From Novosphingobium album (ex Liu et al. 2023) (GTDB taxonomy: Bacteria; Pseudomonadota; Alphaproteobacteria; Sphingomonadales; Sphingomonadaceae), in NCBI RefSeq assembly GCF_029076845.1, contig NZ_JARESE010000044.1:153823-217822 (forward strand): a stretch of 64,000 nucleotides of DNA, in the 5' to 3' direction. The notes beneath the pieces were generated by a model, which saw only the letters and a program-made list of their open reading frames with translations, was not told the DNA's origin and did no database searches. Within the stretch, counting starts at the first letter, position 1; each line of letters starts with the position of its first letter. Positions 1-7,217 of the stretch are shown here, piece by piece. Made by a program: the position numbers and the translations under genes.

Positions 1-170
1 GTCGGGATCGGCATGCTCTTTTCGAGTTCCTGCGTGGCAGCGTTGAACTGCTTGCAGAACTCCATGATGTTCACGCCGCGCTGACCGAGCGCGGGCCCGA
101 TCGGCGGAGAGGGATTGGCGGCGCCCGCGGGCACCTGCAGCTTGATATAGCCTTCGATCTTCTTGGCCAT
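1..170 (-). CDS. rplK: 50S ribosomal protein L11 (5' part, truncated by window edge)
   Basis: The first 56 codons of L11 read leftward off the window. The N-terminus ([16 protein letters not shown], then the [11 protein letters not shown] segment) is the family signature of the L11 N-terminal domain, which contacts 23S rRNA, release factors and elongation factors at the GTPase centre. The ATG at 170 has a strong AAAAGGAG Shine-Dalgarno seven bases upstream. In most bacteria rplK directly follows nusG. Here nusG is on the same strand but about 1.5 kb upstream, with a MarR/GNAT pair in between on the other strand, so rplK must either have its own promoter in 171-400 or be reached by read-through. 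Confidence 0.97.
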   Translation of the reverse strand, partial: MAKKIEGYIKLQVPAGAANPSPPIGPALGQRGVNIMEFCKQFNAATQELEKSMPIP

Positions 171-350
171 GAGGCCACTCCTTTTCACACTGTCGTATCC
201 GCCGCAGCGCATACTCATGTTGAGCGGTACCGACGGAAGGGCCCGGCCCTTCCTCCCGCACGGATCGCGCCCGGTTGCCCGATTCGCGAAGCGGTGCCCC
301 TAGCCCAAGCCAGCGGGTTTGAACAGGGGCAATGGCCGGTTCCCGCGCGC

Positions 351-378
351 TTGGCATATCCATAGCGTATTATATAAC
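351..378 (+). promoter_or_regulatory. Sigma-70-like promoter of the marR-GNAT operon
   Basis: A TTGGCA -35 box (351-356) and a TATAAC -10 box (373-378) are separated by 16 bases. They lie just upstream of the marR GTG start at 404, in a locally AT-rich patch within very GC-rich surroundings. The boxes are read directly; promoter activity is inferred. Confidence 0.6.
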
Positions 379-382
379 ATGC
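365..382. promoter_or_regulatory. Imperfect palindrome over the marR -10 box, candidate MarR operator
   Basis: GCGTATTATATAACATGC is an 18-base imperfect inverted repeat (14 of 18 positions symmetric) covering the -10 box of the marR promoter. MarR-family dimers commonly bind 16-20 bp palindromes in their own promoters. Autorepression through this site is therefore the simplest reading. The divergent rplK upstream region is also nearby. Confidence 0.45.
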
Positions 383-403
383 AATGGAAAAAGGAGAGGC
401 GCA

Positions 404-916
404 GTGAGTCGGACAGCAGACCGGGATCTGATCGCGGAACTGGGATATCTCACGCTGGGCAGCCGGTTCCGCCGGCTTGGCGAGCGGCTGCAATCGGGCG
501 TGGCCGAACTGGCGCGGGCCGAAGGCATCGCCGCGCAACCGGCGCAGTTTCCCGTGCTCGCCGCGCTGGCCGAAAAGCCGATGACGATCGGCGCGCTGGT
601 CGAACGGCTCGATCTCAGCCAGCCGGGGATCACGCGCAGCGTCGGCCGGCTGGTGGCCGATGGCCTGGTCGAGCCGCTGGCCGGCGACGGCGGCGACATG
701 CGCCAGCGCACGGTGGGGCTGTCGCCGCGCGGGCGCGCCCTGCTCGATCGGGCCAATGCGCGCATCTTCCCGCATGTCGAACGCGCGGTGGCCGCGATGT
801 GCGCCGGGACCGGCCTGGACCTGCTCGGCTATCTGGACCGGCTGGATGCGGCGCTGGCCGAAACCCCGCTCGACCAGCGGGCGCGGGCGCTACGCGATGG
901 GAAGGGCAGCGAATGA
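404..916 (+). CDS. MarR-family winged-helix transcriptional regulator
   Basis: A 170-residue protein with MarR architecture: N-terminal dimerisation helix, then a winged helix (about residues 45-115) with the segment MTIGALVERLDLSQPGITRS as recognition region and a DGLVEPLAGDGGDMRQRTV wing. The GTG at 404 is chosen over an upstream ATG at 332 because AAGGAG sits 7 bases before it and the extra 24 residues would run through the promoter. Its stop overlaps the next gene's start (ATGA), so the two are translationally coupled. This pairing suggests it controls the acetyltransferase. The ligand is unknown. The position between nusG and rplK is unusual. Confidence 0.88.
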   Translation: MSRTADRDLIAELGYLTLGSRFRRLGERLQSGVAELARAEGIAAQPAQFPVLAALAEKPMTIGALVERLDLSQPGITRSVGRLVADGLVEPLAGDGGDMRQRTVGLSPRGRALLDRANARIFPHVERAVAAMCAGTGLDLLGYLDRLDAALAETPLDQRARALRDGKGSE

Positions 917-1602
917 CACCCGATCCGCTCGACCGCGCGGTGTGGCACGCGTTGACCGGCGAGCACGCGGGCTTCGCGCTCGGCACCGGGCGCGCGCGGC
1001 GCTATCACCCCGATATCGGGCCGCTCGCCGCGATCCATGACACGACGCCCGAGAGCCTGGCCGATCTGGGCGAGCTTGCGCGCCAGACCGGGCCGCTCGC
1101 GCTGATGCAGGATGGTGACGCCTTGGCCGTGCCGGGCACCGATGTGGCCGCTCGCGCCGAAGGCGTCCAGATGGTCTTCGCGGGAATGCCCGACCCGGCG
1201 ATCGCCGAAGACAGCACGATCGTCGCGCTGGGCGAGGAACACTATCCGCAGATGCACGCGCTCGCCGCGCTGACCCAGCCCGGCCCGTTCGCGGCGCGCA
1301 CAGGCGAGCTTGGCCAGTTCTGGGGGATTTTCGAGGAGGGGCGGCTGATGGCCATGGCCGGGCAGCGCCTGCGCCTTGCCACCCATGTCGAGATGAGCGC
1401 GGTCTGCACGCACCCGGAGGCGCGCGGGCGCGGCCATGCCGCACGGCTTTCGCGCCGGGTGGTCGCCGCGATCATGGCCGAAGGGCGCGTGCCGATCCTG
1501 CACGCCTATGCCAGCAACGAACCGGCTCTGGCGATCTATCGCCGGCTGGGCTTCGTGCTGCGCGCCAGCGCCTGGCTGACGGTCTACGCCCCGAGAGGCT
1601 GA
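913..1602 (+). CDS. GNAT-family N-acetyltransferase (FR47-like)
   Basis: A 229-residue protein whose C-terminal half carries the GNAT acetyl-CoA fold. Motif A appears as [17 protein letters not shown] (R/Q-x-x-G-x-G/A type, around residue 160-176) and motif B near the end as [15 protein letters not shown]. The N-terminal half resembles the extra lobe of FR47-like acetyltransferases. It starts inside the marR stop codon (ATGA). The substrate is not predictable; small amines, antibiotics and protein N-termini are all used by the family. It ends 54 bases from the convergent nusG stop. Confidence 0.85.
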   Translation: MTPDPLDRAVWHALTGEHAGFALGTGRARRYHPDIGPLAAIHDTTPESLADLGELARQTGPLALMQDGDALAVPGTDVAARAEGVQMVFAGMPDPAIAEDSTIVALGEEHYPQMHALAALTQPGPFAARTGELGQFWGIFEEGRLMAMAGQRLRLATHVEMSAVCTHPEARGRGHAARLSRRVVAAIMAEGRVPILHAYASNEPALAIYRRLGFVLRASAWLTVYAPRG

Positions 1603-1656
1603 ACGACCGTCCGCCGGCGCGGCGAGACCGGCCGCCCGTGCCTGCTTGGCCCGCGC

Positions 1657-2193
1657 TTACTTGCTGAGTTCGACCTGCTCGAAATCCAGCTCGACCGGCG
1701 TGGCCCGGCCGAAGATCGAGACCGAGACCTTGACCCGGTTCTTGTCGAAATCGAGTTCCTCGACCACGCCGTTGAAGCTGGCGAAAGGCCCGTCGAGCAC
1801 TTTCACCGAATCGCCGATCTCGTAATCGATGTTGATCTGCTTGCGCGGCGCGGCGGCGGCGGCCTCGGCGGCGCCGAAATAGCGCGCGGCCTCGGTTTCG
1901 CTGATCGGCTGCGGCTTGCCGCTCGATCCCAGGAAGCCCGTCACCTTCGGCGTGTTCTTGACGAGGTGGTAGACATCGTCGTTCATCGCCAGCTTAGCAA
2001 GGACATAGCCGGGCATCGTCTTGCGCTCGACCTGGATTTTCTTGCCGCGCTTGACCTCGGTCACGGTCTCGGAAGGCACCTGCACTTCCTCGACAAGCTG
2101 CGACAGGCCCATCCGCTCGGCTTCGGAAAGGATGGCTTCCTTCACCTTGTTCTCGAAACCGGAGTAGGCGTGAATGATGTACCAGCGGGCCAT
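1657..2193 (-). CDS. nusG: Transcription termination/antitermination protein NusG
   Basis: A 178-residue protein of normal length. The NGN domain (about 1-120) begins [17 protein letters not shown], with the conserved [19 protein letters not shown] segment that contacts the RNA polymerase clamp. The C-terminal KOW domain (about 125-178, [20 protein letters not shown]) binds NusE/S10 or Rho. It lies 29 bases downstream of secE, the usual secE-nusG order. Unlike most genomes, the next gene on this strand, rplK, is separated from it by an inserted two-gene unit. Confidence 0.98.
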   Translation of the reverse strand: MARWYIIHAYSGFENKVKEAILSEAERMGLSQLVEEVQVPSETVTEVKRGKKIQVERKTMPGYVLAKLAMNDDVYHLVKNTPKVTGFLGSSGKPQPISETEAARYFGAAEAAAAAPRKQINIDYEIGDSVKVLDGPFASFNGVVEELDFDKNRVKVSVSIFGRATPVELDFEQVELSK

Positions 2194-2222
2194 GGTTCTC
2201 TCTAACTTGTCTTGCCGGGCGA

Positions 2223-2417
2223 TCAGATGAGCGACAGGAGCCAGCGCACGATCATGCCGAACAGGGTGTCGATGCCAAGGAAGAAGACCGCGAGCATCAG
2301 CGTCATCAGGCCGACGAACACCGCCGTCGTCACCGTTTCCTGGCGCGAGGGCCAGTGGATCTTCGATGCTTCGCTGCGCACCTGACGCATGAATTCGTTG
2401 GGACTGGTCTTGGCCAT
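2223..2417 (-). CDS. secE: Preprotein translocase subunit SecE
   Basis: A 64-residue single-span SecE. It has a short amphipathic N-terminal helix with the family motif around SKIHWPSRQETV, followed by one transmembrane helix (about residues 30-60). SecE clamps SecY in the SecYEG channel of the inner membrane. It is directly upstream of nusG. The only nearby purine-rich pairing candidate is AAAGGG, nine to ten bases before the ATG. That sequence lies within a possible 24-codon upstream frame. Confidence 0.96.
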   Translation of the reverse strand: MAKTSPNEFMRQVRSEASKIHWPSRQETVTTAVFVGLMTLMLAVFFLGIDTLFGMIVRWLLSLI

Positions 2418-2419
2418 CG

Positions 2420-2494
2420 CTACTGCCCTTTGCCCTTGCCTTGCTTTCGCGCCTCTGCCTCGGCGCTTGCCTCGGCCTTCTTGTTACTCGGCAT
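2420..2494 (-). CDS. Possible 24-residue Lys/Ala/Glu-rich leader peptide upstream of secE
   Basis: A short open frame beginning MPSNKKAEASAEAEARK ends with TAG two bases before the secE ATG. The sequence is very low-complexity and charged. There is no clear Shine-Dalgarno before its ATG, so it may be only a chance frame in the leader. If translated, it would couple translation into secE. No family is recognised. Confidence 0.22.
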   Translation of the reverse strand: MPSNKKAEASAEAEARKQGKGKGQ

Positions 2495-2587
2495 AGTCGT
2501 TACACGGCTTCCGCCTAGGGGGCATCGCCGCCCCGGCCGGGGCCGGGAGGGGCAATGTGGTTCCTCTTGTCGGAAGAGCTAGGCGAA

Positions 2588-4081
2588 TTAGCGAGACTCG
2601 GCCCGTTTTGCAAGACGGGCCAGAAACGAGTTCGGCGTGCTGTAGAGAATGCGCGCGCCATCGGGCAGCGCCACGGGCTTCACCGTGCCGATATACCACA
2701 GGAAATCGGCATGGCGGGCCGGCCGGAACCGGCGCAGGTCGATCCGCTGCTTGGGCGAATAGAGCACGCGCTGCGTCGGATCGGCAAAGCGCACCGAACG
2801 GTCGCGCATACTCAGCATGTGCACGTCGGGCAGCGCGAAGTTCGAATTCTCCATCGCGCTGCGCCGCACCACGGCATAGCTGCCGAAATGCTCGAAGCTG
2901 CCGAAATCCCAGCGGCGCCGCGGGATCGCCACGGCCGTGGCCACGCGCGCGCCTTCGGGCACATGGTCCAGCGCGGCGATCATCTGCGTGGCGGTGCGCG
3001 AATCCTCGTACCAGCTCTGCGTCGTCACGCCGAGCCGCACGAAGAACAGCGCCGCCGCCAGCGCGACGCCCCAGCGCGGCGCCGGCCAGTCGATCGCCAG
3101 GCAGGCGACCAGCAGCGCCGAAGTGACAAGGCGATAATCGGCATAGTCGCCGCCGAAGATATGGCGCGGCATCGCCATCGACAGCAGCAGCAGCAGCAGC
3201 GCGCCCCAGCCCAGCCGCCCGTCGATCCGGCGCGCCACCAGCGCGGCGAACAGCAGCAGGACGACGACCGACAGGCTGGCGATATCGAGCCAGTAATCAT
3301 GGCTGCGCATCGACTTGTAGAGGATCGCCCATTTGTATTCGAGCAGGAACCGGCCGTAGGACATCTTCGAATTGCTGCCCATGCCCAGGAGCATCGGCAG
3401 CATCGGGAAGATCAGCGGCCACGGCGCGAGGAACGCCGGCCAGCCCTTGCGCCAGCTTTCGCGCCGGCTCCATTCATAGCCGAACACCATCACGCCCAGC
3501 ACGCCCCAGCCGGAAACGTGGCACAGCCAGACGACAAAGCCGATCGGCACGAACACCGCCGGACGCCAGCGCCAGCCCTCCAGCCTGACCCAGAGCGCGA
3601 AGGCGAACAGCGCGAGCGCCATCGACAGCGAGAAATTGAGGAAGCCCATCAGCAGCGAGGGCGACCAGATCATCGCGAAGGCCAGCAGGGCCCCCGCCGT
3701 CACGCGGCCGCGCAGCGTCCAGGCGACGGCCAGGATGCTCAGCCCGGTCAGCAGCGGAATCAGCCCGGCGATGATTCGCCCCGCCGTTTCCAGCCCGACG
3801 ACCCGCGAGAGCGGCACCATCGCCAGTTCGGCGCCGAGATTGCCGGTCCATTCCCAGTCGAACGCGAAATACTTGGTGAGAAACGGATCGCGCCCGTGAT
3901 CCAGCATCACCTTGAAGCCGGCCAGATGCGAGGGATAATCGGTCATCTGCGGGGCCCAGGCGACGATCACCGGCAGGCTGGCGGCGAAGGCCATCAGCAG
4001 GCCCAGCCAAAACCCGAGGTCTCGCCCGCCTGAGCGAAATTCAGCCGTTTTGCCCGATTCGAGCTGCGCGGTACCGTGCAT
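2588..4081 (-). CDS. Polytopic membrane protein, possibly GT-C glycosyltransferase-like (unknown function)
   Basis: A 497-residue integral membrane protein. About 11 hydrophobic segments cover residues 25 to 370, followed by a soluble C-terminal portion of about 120 residues. The arrangement (multi-span N-terminal core, first loop containing acidic/aromatic residues such as DYPSHLAGF and DHGRDPF, C-terminal globular tail) resembles GT-C-fold glycosyltransferases. No diagnostic catalytic motif can be asserted. It lies between tRNA-Trp and secE on the same strand. The ATG at 4079-4081 is the only plausible start. I do not assign a function. Confidence 0.75.
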   Translation of the reverse strand: MHGTAQLESGKTAEFRSGGRDLGFWLGLLMAFAASLPVIVAWAPQMTDYPSHLAGFKVMLDHGRDPFLTKYFAFDWEWTGNLGAELAMVPLSRVVGLETAGRIIAGLIPLLTGLSILAVAWTLRGRVTAGALLAFAMIWSPSLLMGFLNFSLSMALALFAFALWVRLEGWRWRPAVFVPIGFVVWLCHVSGWGVLGVMVFGYEWSRRESWRKGWPAFLAPWPLIFPMLPMLLGMGSNSKMSYGRFLLEYKWAILYKSMRSHDYWLDIASLSVVVLLLFAALVARRIDGRLGWGALLLLLLSMAMPRHIFGGDYADYRLVTSALLVACLAIDWPAPRWGVALAAALFFVRLGVTTQSWYEDSRTATQMIAALDHVPEGARVATAVAIPRRRWDFGSFEHFGSYAVVRRSAMENSNFALPDVHMLSMRDRSVRFADPTQRVLYSPKQRIDLRRFRPARHADFLWYIGTVKPVALPDGARILYSTPNSFLARLAKRAESR

Positions 4082-4107
4082 CTGCGCCTAGATCTTCCCG
4101 GAATGGC

Positions 4108-4183
4108 TGGCAGGAGTGGAGGGACTCGAACCCACGGCCCTCGGTTTTGGAGACCGATGCTCTACCAACTGAGCTACACTCCT
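4108..4183 (-). tRNA. tRNA-Trp (anticodon CCA)
   Basis: A 76-base cloverleaf read on the minus strand. The acceptor stem AGGAGTG pairs with CACTCCT, followed by discriminator G and an encoded CCA. The D-arm contains AGCTCAGTTGGTAGAGC. The anticodon loop CTCCAAA gives CCA. The T-loop is GTTCGAGTC. tRNA-Trp upstream of secE-nusG is common in proteobacteria. Here a membrane protein gene lies between them. Confidence 0.97.
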
Positions 4184-4309
4184 ACGGGCGCCGGTGCCTC
4201 TAGTCGGGGAAGAGGCGGATGACAAGACAAGCTATGCAACATATTCGAGGCCATCGCGATTTGCTACAATTTCGGCCCAGGGTCCAAAAAAGCCGTGCAC
4301 GCCCCCGCC

Positions 4310-5113
4310 ATGCTCCCGATCATCGAGCCCGAACTGCTCATGCTCGCTTACCGCAGCGGGATTTTTCCCATGTCCGATGCGCGCGACGATCCCGAGATCT
4401 TCTGGATCGAGCCCCGGCTGCGCGCGATCCTGCCGCTCGACGGGTTCCATTTGTCGCACTCGCTGGCGCGCACGCTGCGGCGCGGGCGATTCGAAGTGAC
4501 CTGCAACACCGCGTTCGACGCGGTGATGGATGCCTGCGCCGCGCCGCGCGGCAACGATGACGGCGGAAGCTGGATCAGCCATCGCATCCAGGCCAGCTAC
4601 GAACGGCTGCACGCGCTGGGCCATGCCCATTCGATCGAATGCTGGATGACCGATCGCCTGGGCGATCGCAGGCTGGTCGGCGGGCTCTATGGCGTGGGCT
4701 TCGATCGGGTATTCTGCGGCGAAAGCATGTTCTCGCGCGCGACCGACGCTTCGAAGATCGCGCTGGCCTGGCTGGTGGCGGCGCTACGGCAAGGCGGCGC
4801 CACGCTGCTCGATTGCCAGTTCATCACCCCGCACCTTGCCTCGCTGGGCGCGGTGGAAATCCCGCAGAAGCGCTATCTCGCCTTGCTGAAGGAGGCTCAG
4901 GTCGCGGGTGCGGCCGGCGGCGCTGCGCTCGCCGACGGCACGGGGGCCGGCGATGGCGCGGGCGCGGCGGTCGGTGAGGCCGAAGGCGCGGGCGCCGGGG
5001 CGGTGCTGGCATTGCCCAAGGCTTTCGGCGCATTGCTGGCCGAGGCCGCCGGGGCCGGGCTCTCATCCTCGCCAGGGAAGCTCATCGCGCATTTCTTGAC
5101 CCAGACGTCATAG
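4310..5113 (+). CDS. aat: Leucyl/phenylalanyl-tRNA--protein transferase, with an unusual C-terminal extension
   Basis: Transfers Leu or Phe from tRNA to Lys/Arg N-termini, creating degrons for ClpAP (N-end rule). The start MLPIIEPELLMLAYRSGIFP, the PRLRAILPLDGFHLSHSL segment and the FCGESMFSRATDASK signature (about 135-150) are diagnostic. The recognisable family domain ends near residue 195, at RYLALLKEAQ. The frame then continues for about 70 residues of Ala/Gly-rich low-complexity sequence antisense to the DUF2155 gene. A GTG at 4295 is an alternative start. No good Shine-Dalgarno is visible for either start. A TACAAT hexamer at 4265-4270 could be a -10 box. Confidence 0.93.
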   Translation: MLPIIEPELLMLAYRSGIFPMSDARDDPEIFWIEPRLRAILPLDGFHLSHSLARTLRRGRFEVTCNTAFDAVMDACAAPRGNDDGGSWISHRIQASYERLHALGHAHSIECWMTDRLGDRRLVGGLYGVGFDRVFCGESMFSRATDASKIALAWLVAALRQGGATLLDCQFITPHLASLGAVEIPQKRYLALLKEAQVAGAAGGAALADGTGAGDGAGAAVGEAEGAGAGAVLALPKAFGALLAEAAGAGLSSSPGKLIAHFLTQTS

Positions 5114-5556
5114 ACCGGGTGCTCCACCACGTTGAGCGCGGGCGAATTCTTGAACAGCCAGCCCGAGAACACCTTGTGCCAGGCCAGCTGCTCCTGCGCG
5201 GTGGCGCGTTCCTGCACGAAGACCTGCACGAAAGCGCCTTCCTCGGCCGGCCGTTCCCACGGCAGCGAGCGCTCGCACGCGGCGAGCTTGACCACGACAT
5301 TGCCGATGCGGCGCGCTTCGCCCGGCTTCATCACCAGATCCTGCGAGATGTTGTTGCGCTTGTTGAGCAGTCCCAGCGTCGCCACGCGGTCCTTCATCGG
5401 CGTGCCCAGCGGCTTGCCGCCGGCCGGCGGGCCGGCGCGCGGCGCGGTGGAAGCGATCGCATCGGGCACCGTGGTTTCATCCGGCGAAGGCGTATCGGCC
5501 CCGCGCCCGCAAGCCGCGAGCAGCGCGGCGAGCGCAAGGGCCCCTGCCCGCTTCAC
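4897..5556 (-). CDS. DUF2155-domain lipoprotein
   Basis: A 219-residue predicted lipoprotein. Its signal peptide ends in the lipobox LLAAC (Cys16). A low-complexity linker follows, then a DUF2155 domain (about 75-163) containing ACERSLPWERP, VFSGWLFKNSPALNVVEHP and YDVWVKKC. DUF2155 proteins are alphaproteobacterial envelope proteins of unknown function. The last 55 residues are an Ala/Pro/Ser tail antisense to the end of aat; the two frames share 217 bases. It is followed on the same strand by an NDUFA12 homologue. Confidence 0.85.
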   Translation of the reverse strand: MKRAGALALAALLAACGRGADTPSPDETTVPDAIASTAPRAGPPAGGKPLGTPMKDRVATLGLLNKRNNISQDLVMKPGEARRIGNVVVKLAACERSLPWERPAEEGAFVQVFVQERATAQEQLAWHKVFSGWLFKNSPALNVVEHPVYDVWVKKCAMSFPGEDESPAPAASASNAPKALGNASTAPAPAPSASPTAAPAPSPAPVPSASAAPPAAPAT

Positions 5557-5567
5557 CGGCCGGCCCC

Positions 5568-5969
5568 TCAGCCTTCCGGGGACCAGGCTTCGTAATCGCC
5601 GGTCGCGCGCGCGCGCTTGCCACCGCGCTCCAGCGCGCCTTGCGGGCGATAGGCCATGGCCGTGCCGGTCGCGTTGGGGGTGTAATCGGCTTCCCAGATC
5701 CGCGGCGGCGGCAAATGGCTTTGCGGCACGTCGTCATAGCTGTGATGCAGCCAGCCGTGCCATTCGGACGGGACGTGGCTGGCATCGTTGGCGCCATCAT
5801 AGATGACCCAGCGCTTTTCATACCCTTCGGGCGTCTTGCGCCTGGCCGATCGGTAATACTTGTTGCCCTGCGCATCGGTGCCGACGTGCTCGCCGTTCAT
5901 CGTGCTCCACAGCATCGTGCCGATGGTCGCGCCATCCCACCAGGTGAAGATCTTAGAGAGGATTCCCAT
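5568..5969 (-). CDS. NADH:ubiquinone oxidoreductase subunit NDUFA12 homologue
   Basis: A 133-residue homologue of the mitochondrial complex I accessory subunit NDUFA12 (B17.2), found in alphaproteobacteria. Conserved features visible are the short hydrophobic start MGILSKIFTWWDGATIGT, the GTDAQGNKYYRS and KRWVIYDGANDASHVP segments, and the WHGWLHHSYDDVP core. It peripherally associates with complex I on the cytoplasmic side. The ATG at 5969 is chosen because homologues begin at this point; an upstream frame adds only 13 residues. It sits 14 bases downstream of the DUF192 gene. Confidence 0.92.
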   Translation of the reverse strand: MGILSKIFTWWDGATIGTMLWSTMNGEHVGTDAQGNKYYRSARRKTPEGYEKRWVIYDGANDASHVPSEWHGWLHHSYDDVPQSHLPPPRIWEADYTPNATGTAMAYRPQGALERGGKRARATGDYEAWSPEG

Positions 5970-5982
5970 GACGCCTCGCGCG

Positions 5983-6525
5983 TTACCCTTGTTGCGGCCC
6001 GATGCCAAGCGGCTTGGGCAAGTTCCATTCCACCTTGTCGCCCGGCTTGATGCCCAGCTCGGCCGCGCGGCCGCCGTTCAGTTCCAGCACGGCGGCGGCA
6101 AGACCGGCCGACGGCAGGCGATCCTCGCTATAGGGCACGGCGTTGGCGGCGATGTTGAGCACCCGGTGATCGGGGCCGATGAACAGCAGGTCGAGCGGGA
6201 TCACCGTGTTGCGCATCCAGAACGTCGCCTGGCGCGGCGGGTCCATCGGGAACAGCATCCCTTCGTCCGGCCCCATGGCGGTGCGGAACATCAGCCCCCT
6301 GGCCTGCTGCGATTCGGTGCGCGCCACCTCGACGCGGAATTCGTGCGCCTTCCCGGTAGCGCCGGTAGCGCCTCCGGCGCGCACGGTGAGCGCGATCACC
6401 GGCAGGCCGGATTCGGGATGGACGGCGGGCGCCGCGGTGGCGGCGCTGGCGGCGGCGTTCTGCGAATCGGGCGAACAGGCCACGATCGCCAGCGTCATGG
6501 CCAGTGCCGCGTGCAACAGGCGCAT
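5983..6525 (-). CDS. DUF192-domain lipoprotein
   Basis: A 180-residue predicted lipoprotein, with lipobox residues ending at Cys17 (AIVAC). A DUF192 domain follows, with the family landmarks ESQQARGLMFRTAMGPDEGMLF, FWMRNTVIPLDLLFI and AAAVLELNGGRAAELGIKPGD. The function of DUF192 is not established. The start is ATG at 6525, which overlaps the recX stop (TGATG) and has AAGGAGA upstream; a TTG one codon earlier is less likely. Coupling to recX suggests an operon recX - DUF192 - NDUFA12 - DUF2155. Confidence 0.88.
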   Translation of the reverse strand: MRLLHAALAMTLAIVACSPDSQNAAASAATAAPAVHPESGLPVIALTVRAGGATGATGKAHEFRVEVARTESQQARGLMFRTAMGPDEGMLFPMDPPRQATFWMRNTVIPLDLLFIGPDHRVLNIAANAVPYSEDRLPSAGLAAAVLELNGGRAAELGIKPGDKVEWNLPKPLGIGPQQG

Positions 6526-7070
6526 CAATCTTCTCCTTCGGCCGACTCGGCCCAGGCCAAGGCGGCATCCGCATCGGGCGCATCGACGATTTGGCGCGCG
6601 TTGTCGAGTGAATGCCCCGCGCGCAGCATCGCGGCCACTTGCCGGTCGCGCGCCGGCCGGTCGAGCGGCGCGGCGCCGAACGGGCCCAGCCGCCGCCGCC
6701 GCGCCAGCGCCAGCGCCGCCTGCCGCTCCGCCGCCGCGCCGGGGTTCACTTGCGCGCGCAAGTCCCCGGCGATGCCGGCCGCCTGCAGCGCCTCGCCCAC
6801 CCGGCGCCGGCCATATCCGCGCCGCAGCAGGCTGTCCGCCTTCATCCGCGCATAGGCCGCATCGTCGATATAGCCGGCCGCGCCGAACCGCGCGCCCAGC
6901 GCCGCCACATCGGGCTCGCGCGCGCCGTCCCAGCCCCGTTCGCGCAGCTTGCGTCGCAGGTAGGATTCCAGCCTGGCGCGCGTCGTCGCGAACCGGGCAG
7001 CATAGGCAAGCGCCAGATCTTCTAGCCTTTTTTCATCCAGCGGAGGCGATTTGCGACGGGTTCGGGACAT
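6525..7070 (-). CDS. recX: RecX-family regulatory protein
   Basis: A 181-residue RecX-type helical-repeat protein. Three-helix repeats are visible: LALAYAARFATTRARLESYLRRKL, then the FGAAGYIDDAAYARMKADSLLRRGYG signature, then a C-terminal repeat (PARDRQVAAMLRAGHSLDNARQIV). RecX binds RecA filaments and limits recombination activity. recA is not in the window. A long Ala/Arg-rich insertion separates repeats two and three. Its stop overlaps the DUF192 start. Confidence 0.88.
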   Translation of the reverse strand: MSRTRRKSPPLDEKRLEDLALAYAARFATTRARLESYLRRKLRERGWDGAREPDVAALGARFGAAGYIDDAAYARMKADSLLRRGYGRRRVGEALQAAGIAGDLRAQVNPGAAAERQAALALARRRRLGPFGAAPLDRPARDRQVAAMLRAGHSLDNARQIVDAPDADAALAWAESAEGED

Positions 7071-7130
7071 CTTGCCCTATTCGTGCCACACTCGCCTCCG
7101 AATGGGGAGTGCCCCGAAAGAGGGTTAAGA

Positions 7131-7156
7131 GCATATCTATGCAGGGTTCAGGAACC
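7131..7156. promoter_or_regulatory. Twin perfect palindromes upstream of the acyl-AMP ligase
   Basis: GCATA-TC-TATGC (7131-7142) and GGTTC-AG-GAACC (7145-7156) are two adjacent perfect 12-base palindromes, each with 5-base arms and a 2-base centre. They lie in the 147-base gap between divergent recX and the acyl-AMP ligase. They may be operators or a structured leader. No convincing -35/-10 pair was found beside them. Confidence 0.35.
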
Positions 7157-7217
7157 TACGGCTAATGGCCCAGGAATTCGCGGGAATATCGGATCAACAA
7201 CAACAGGTTATCCTTGA

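Noticed and set aside
2555..4033. 492-codon open frame antisense to the membrane protein gene
   Set aside because: Arg/Gln/His-rich composition and no recognisable motif; the opposite strand encodes a membrane protein with clear hydrophobic spans. It is a shadow caused by high GC.
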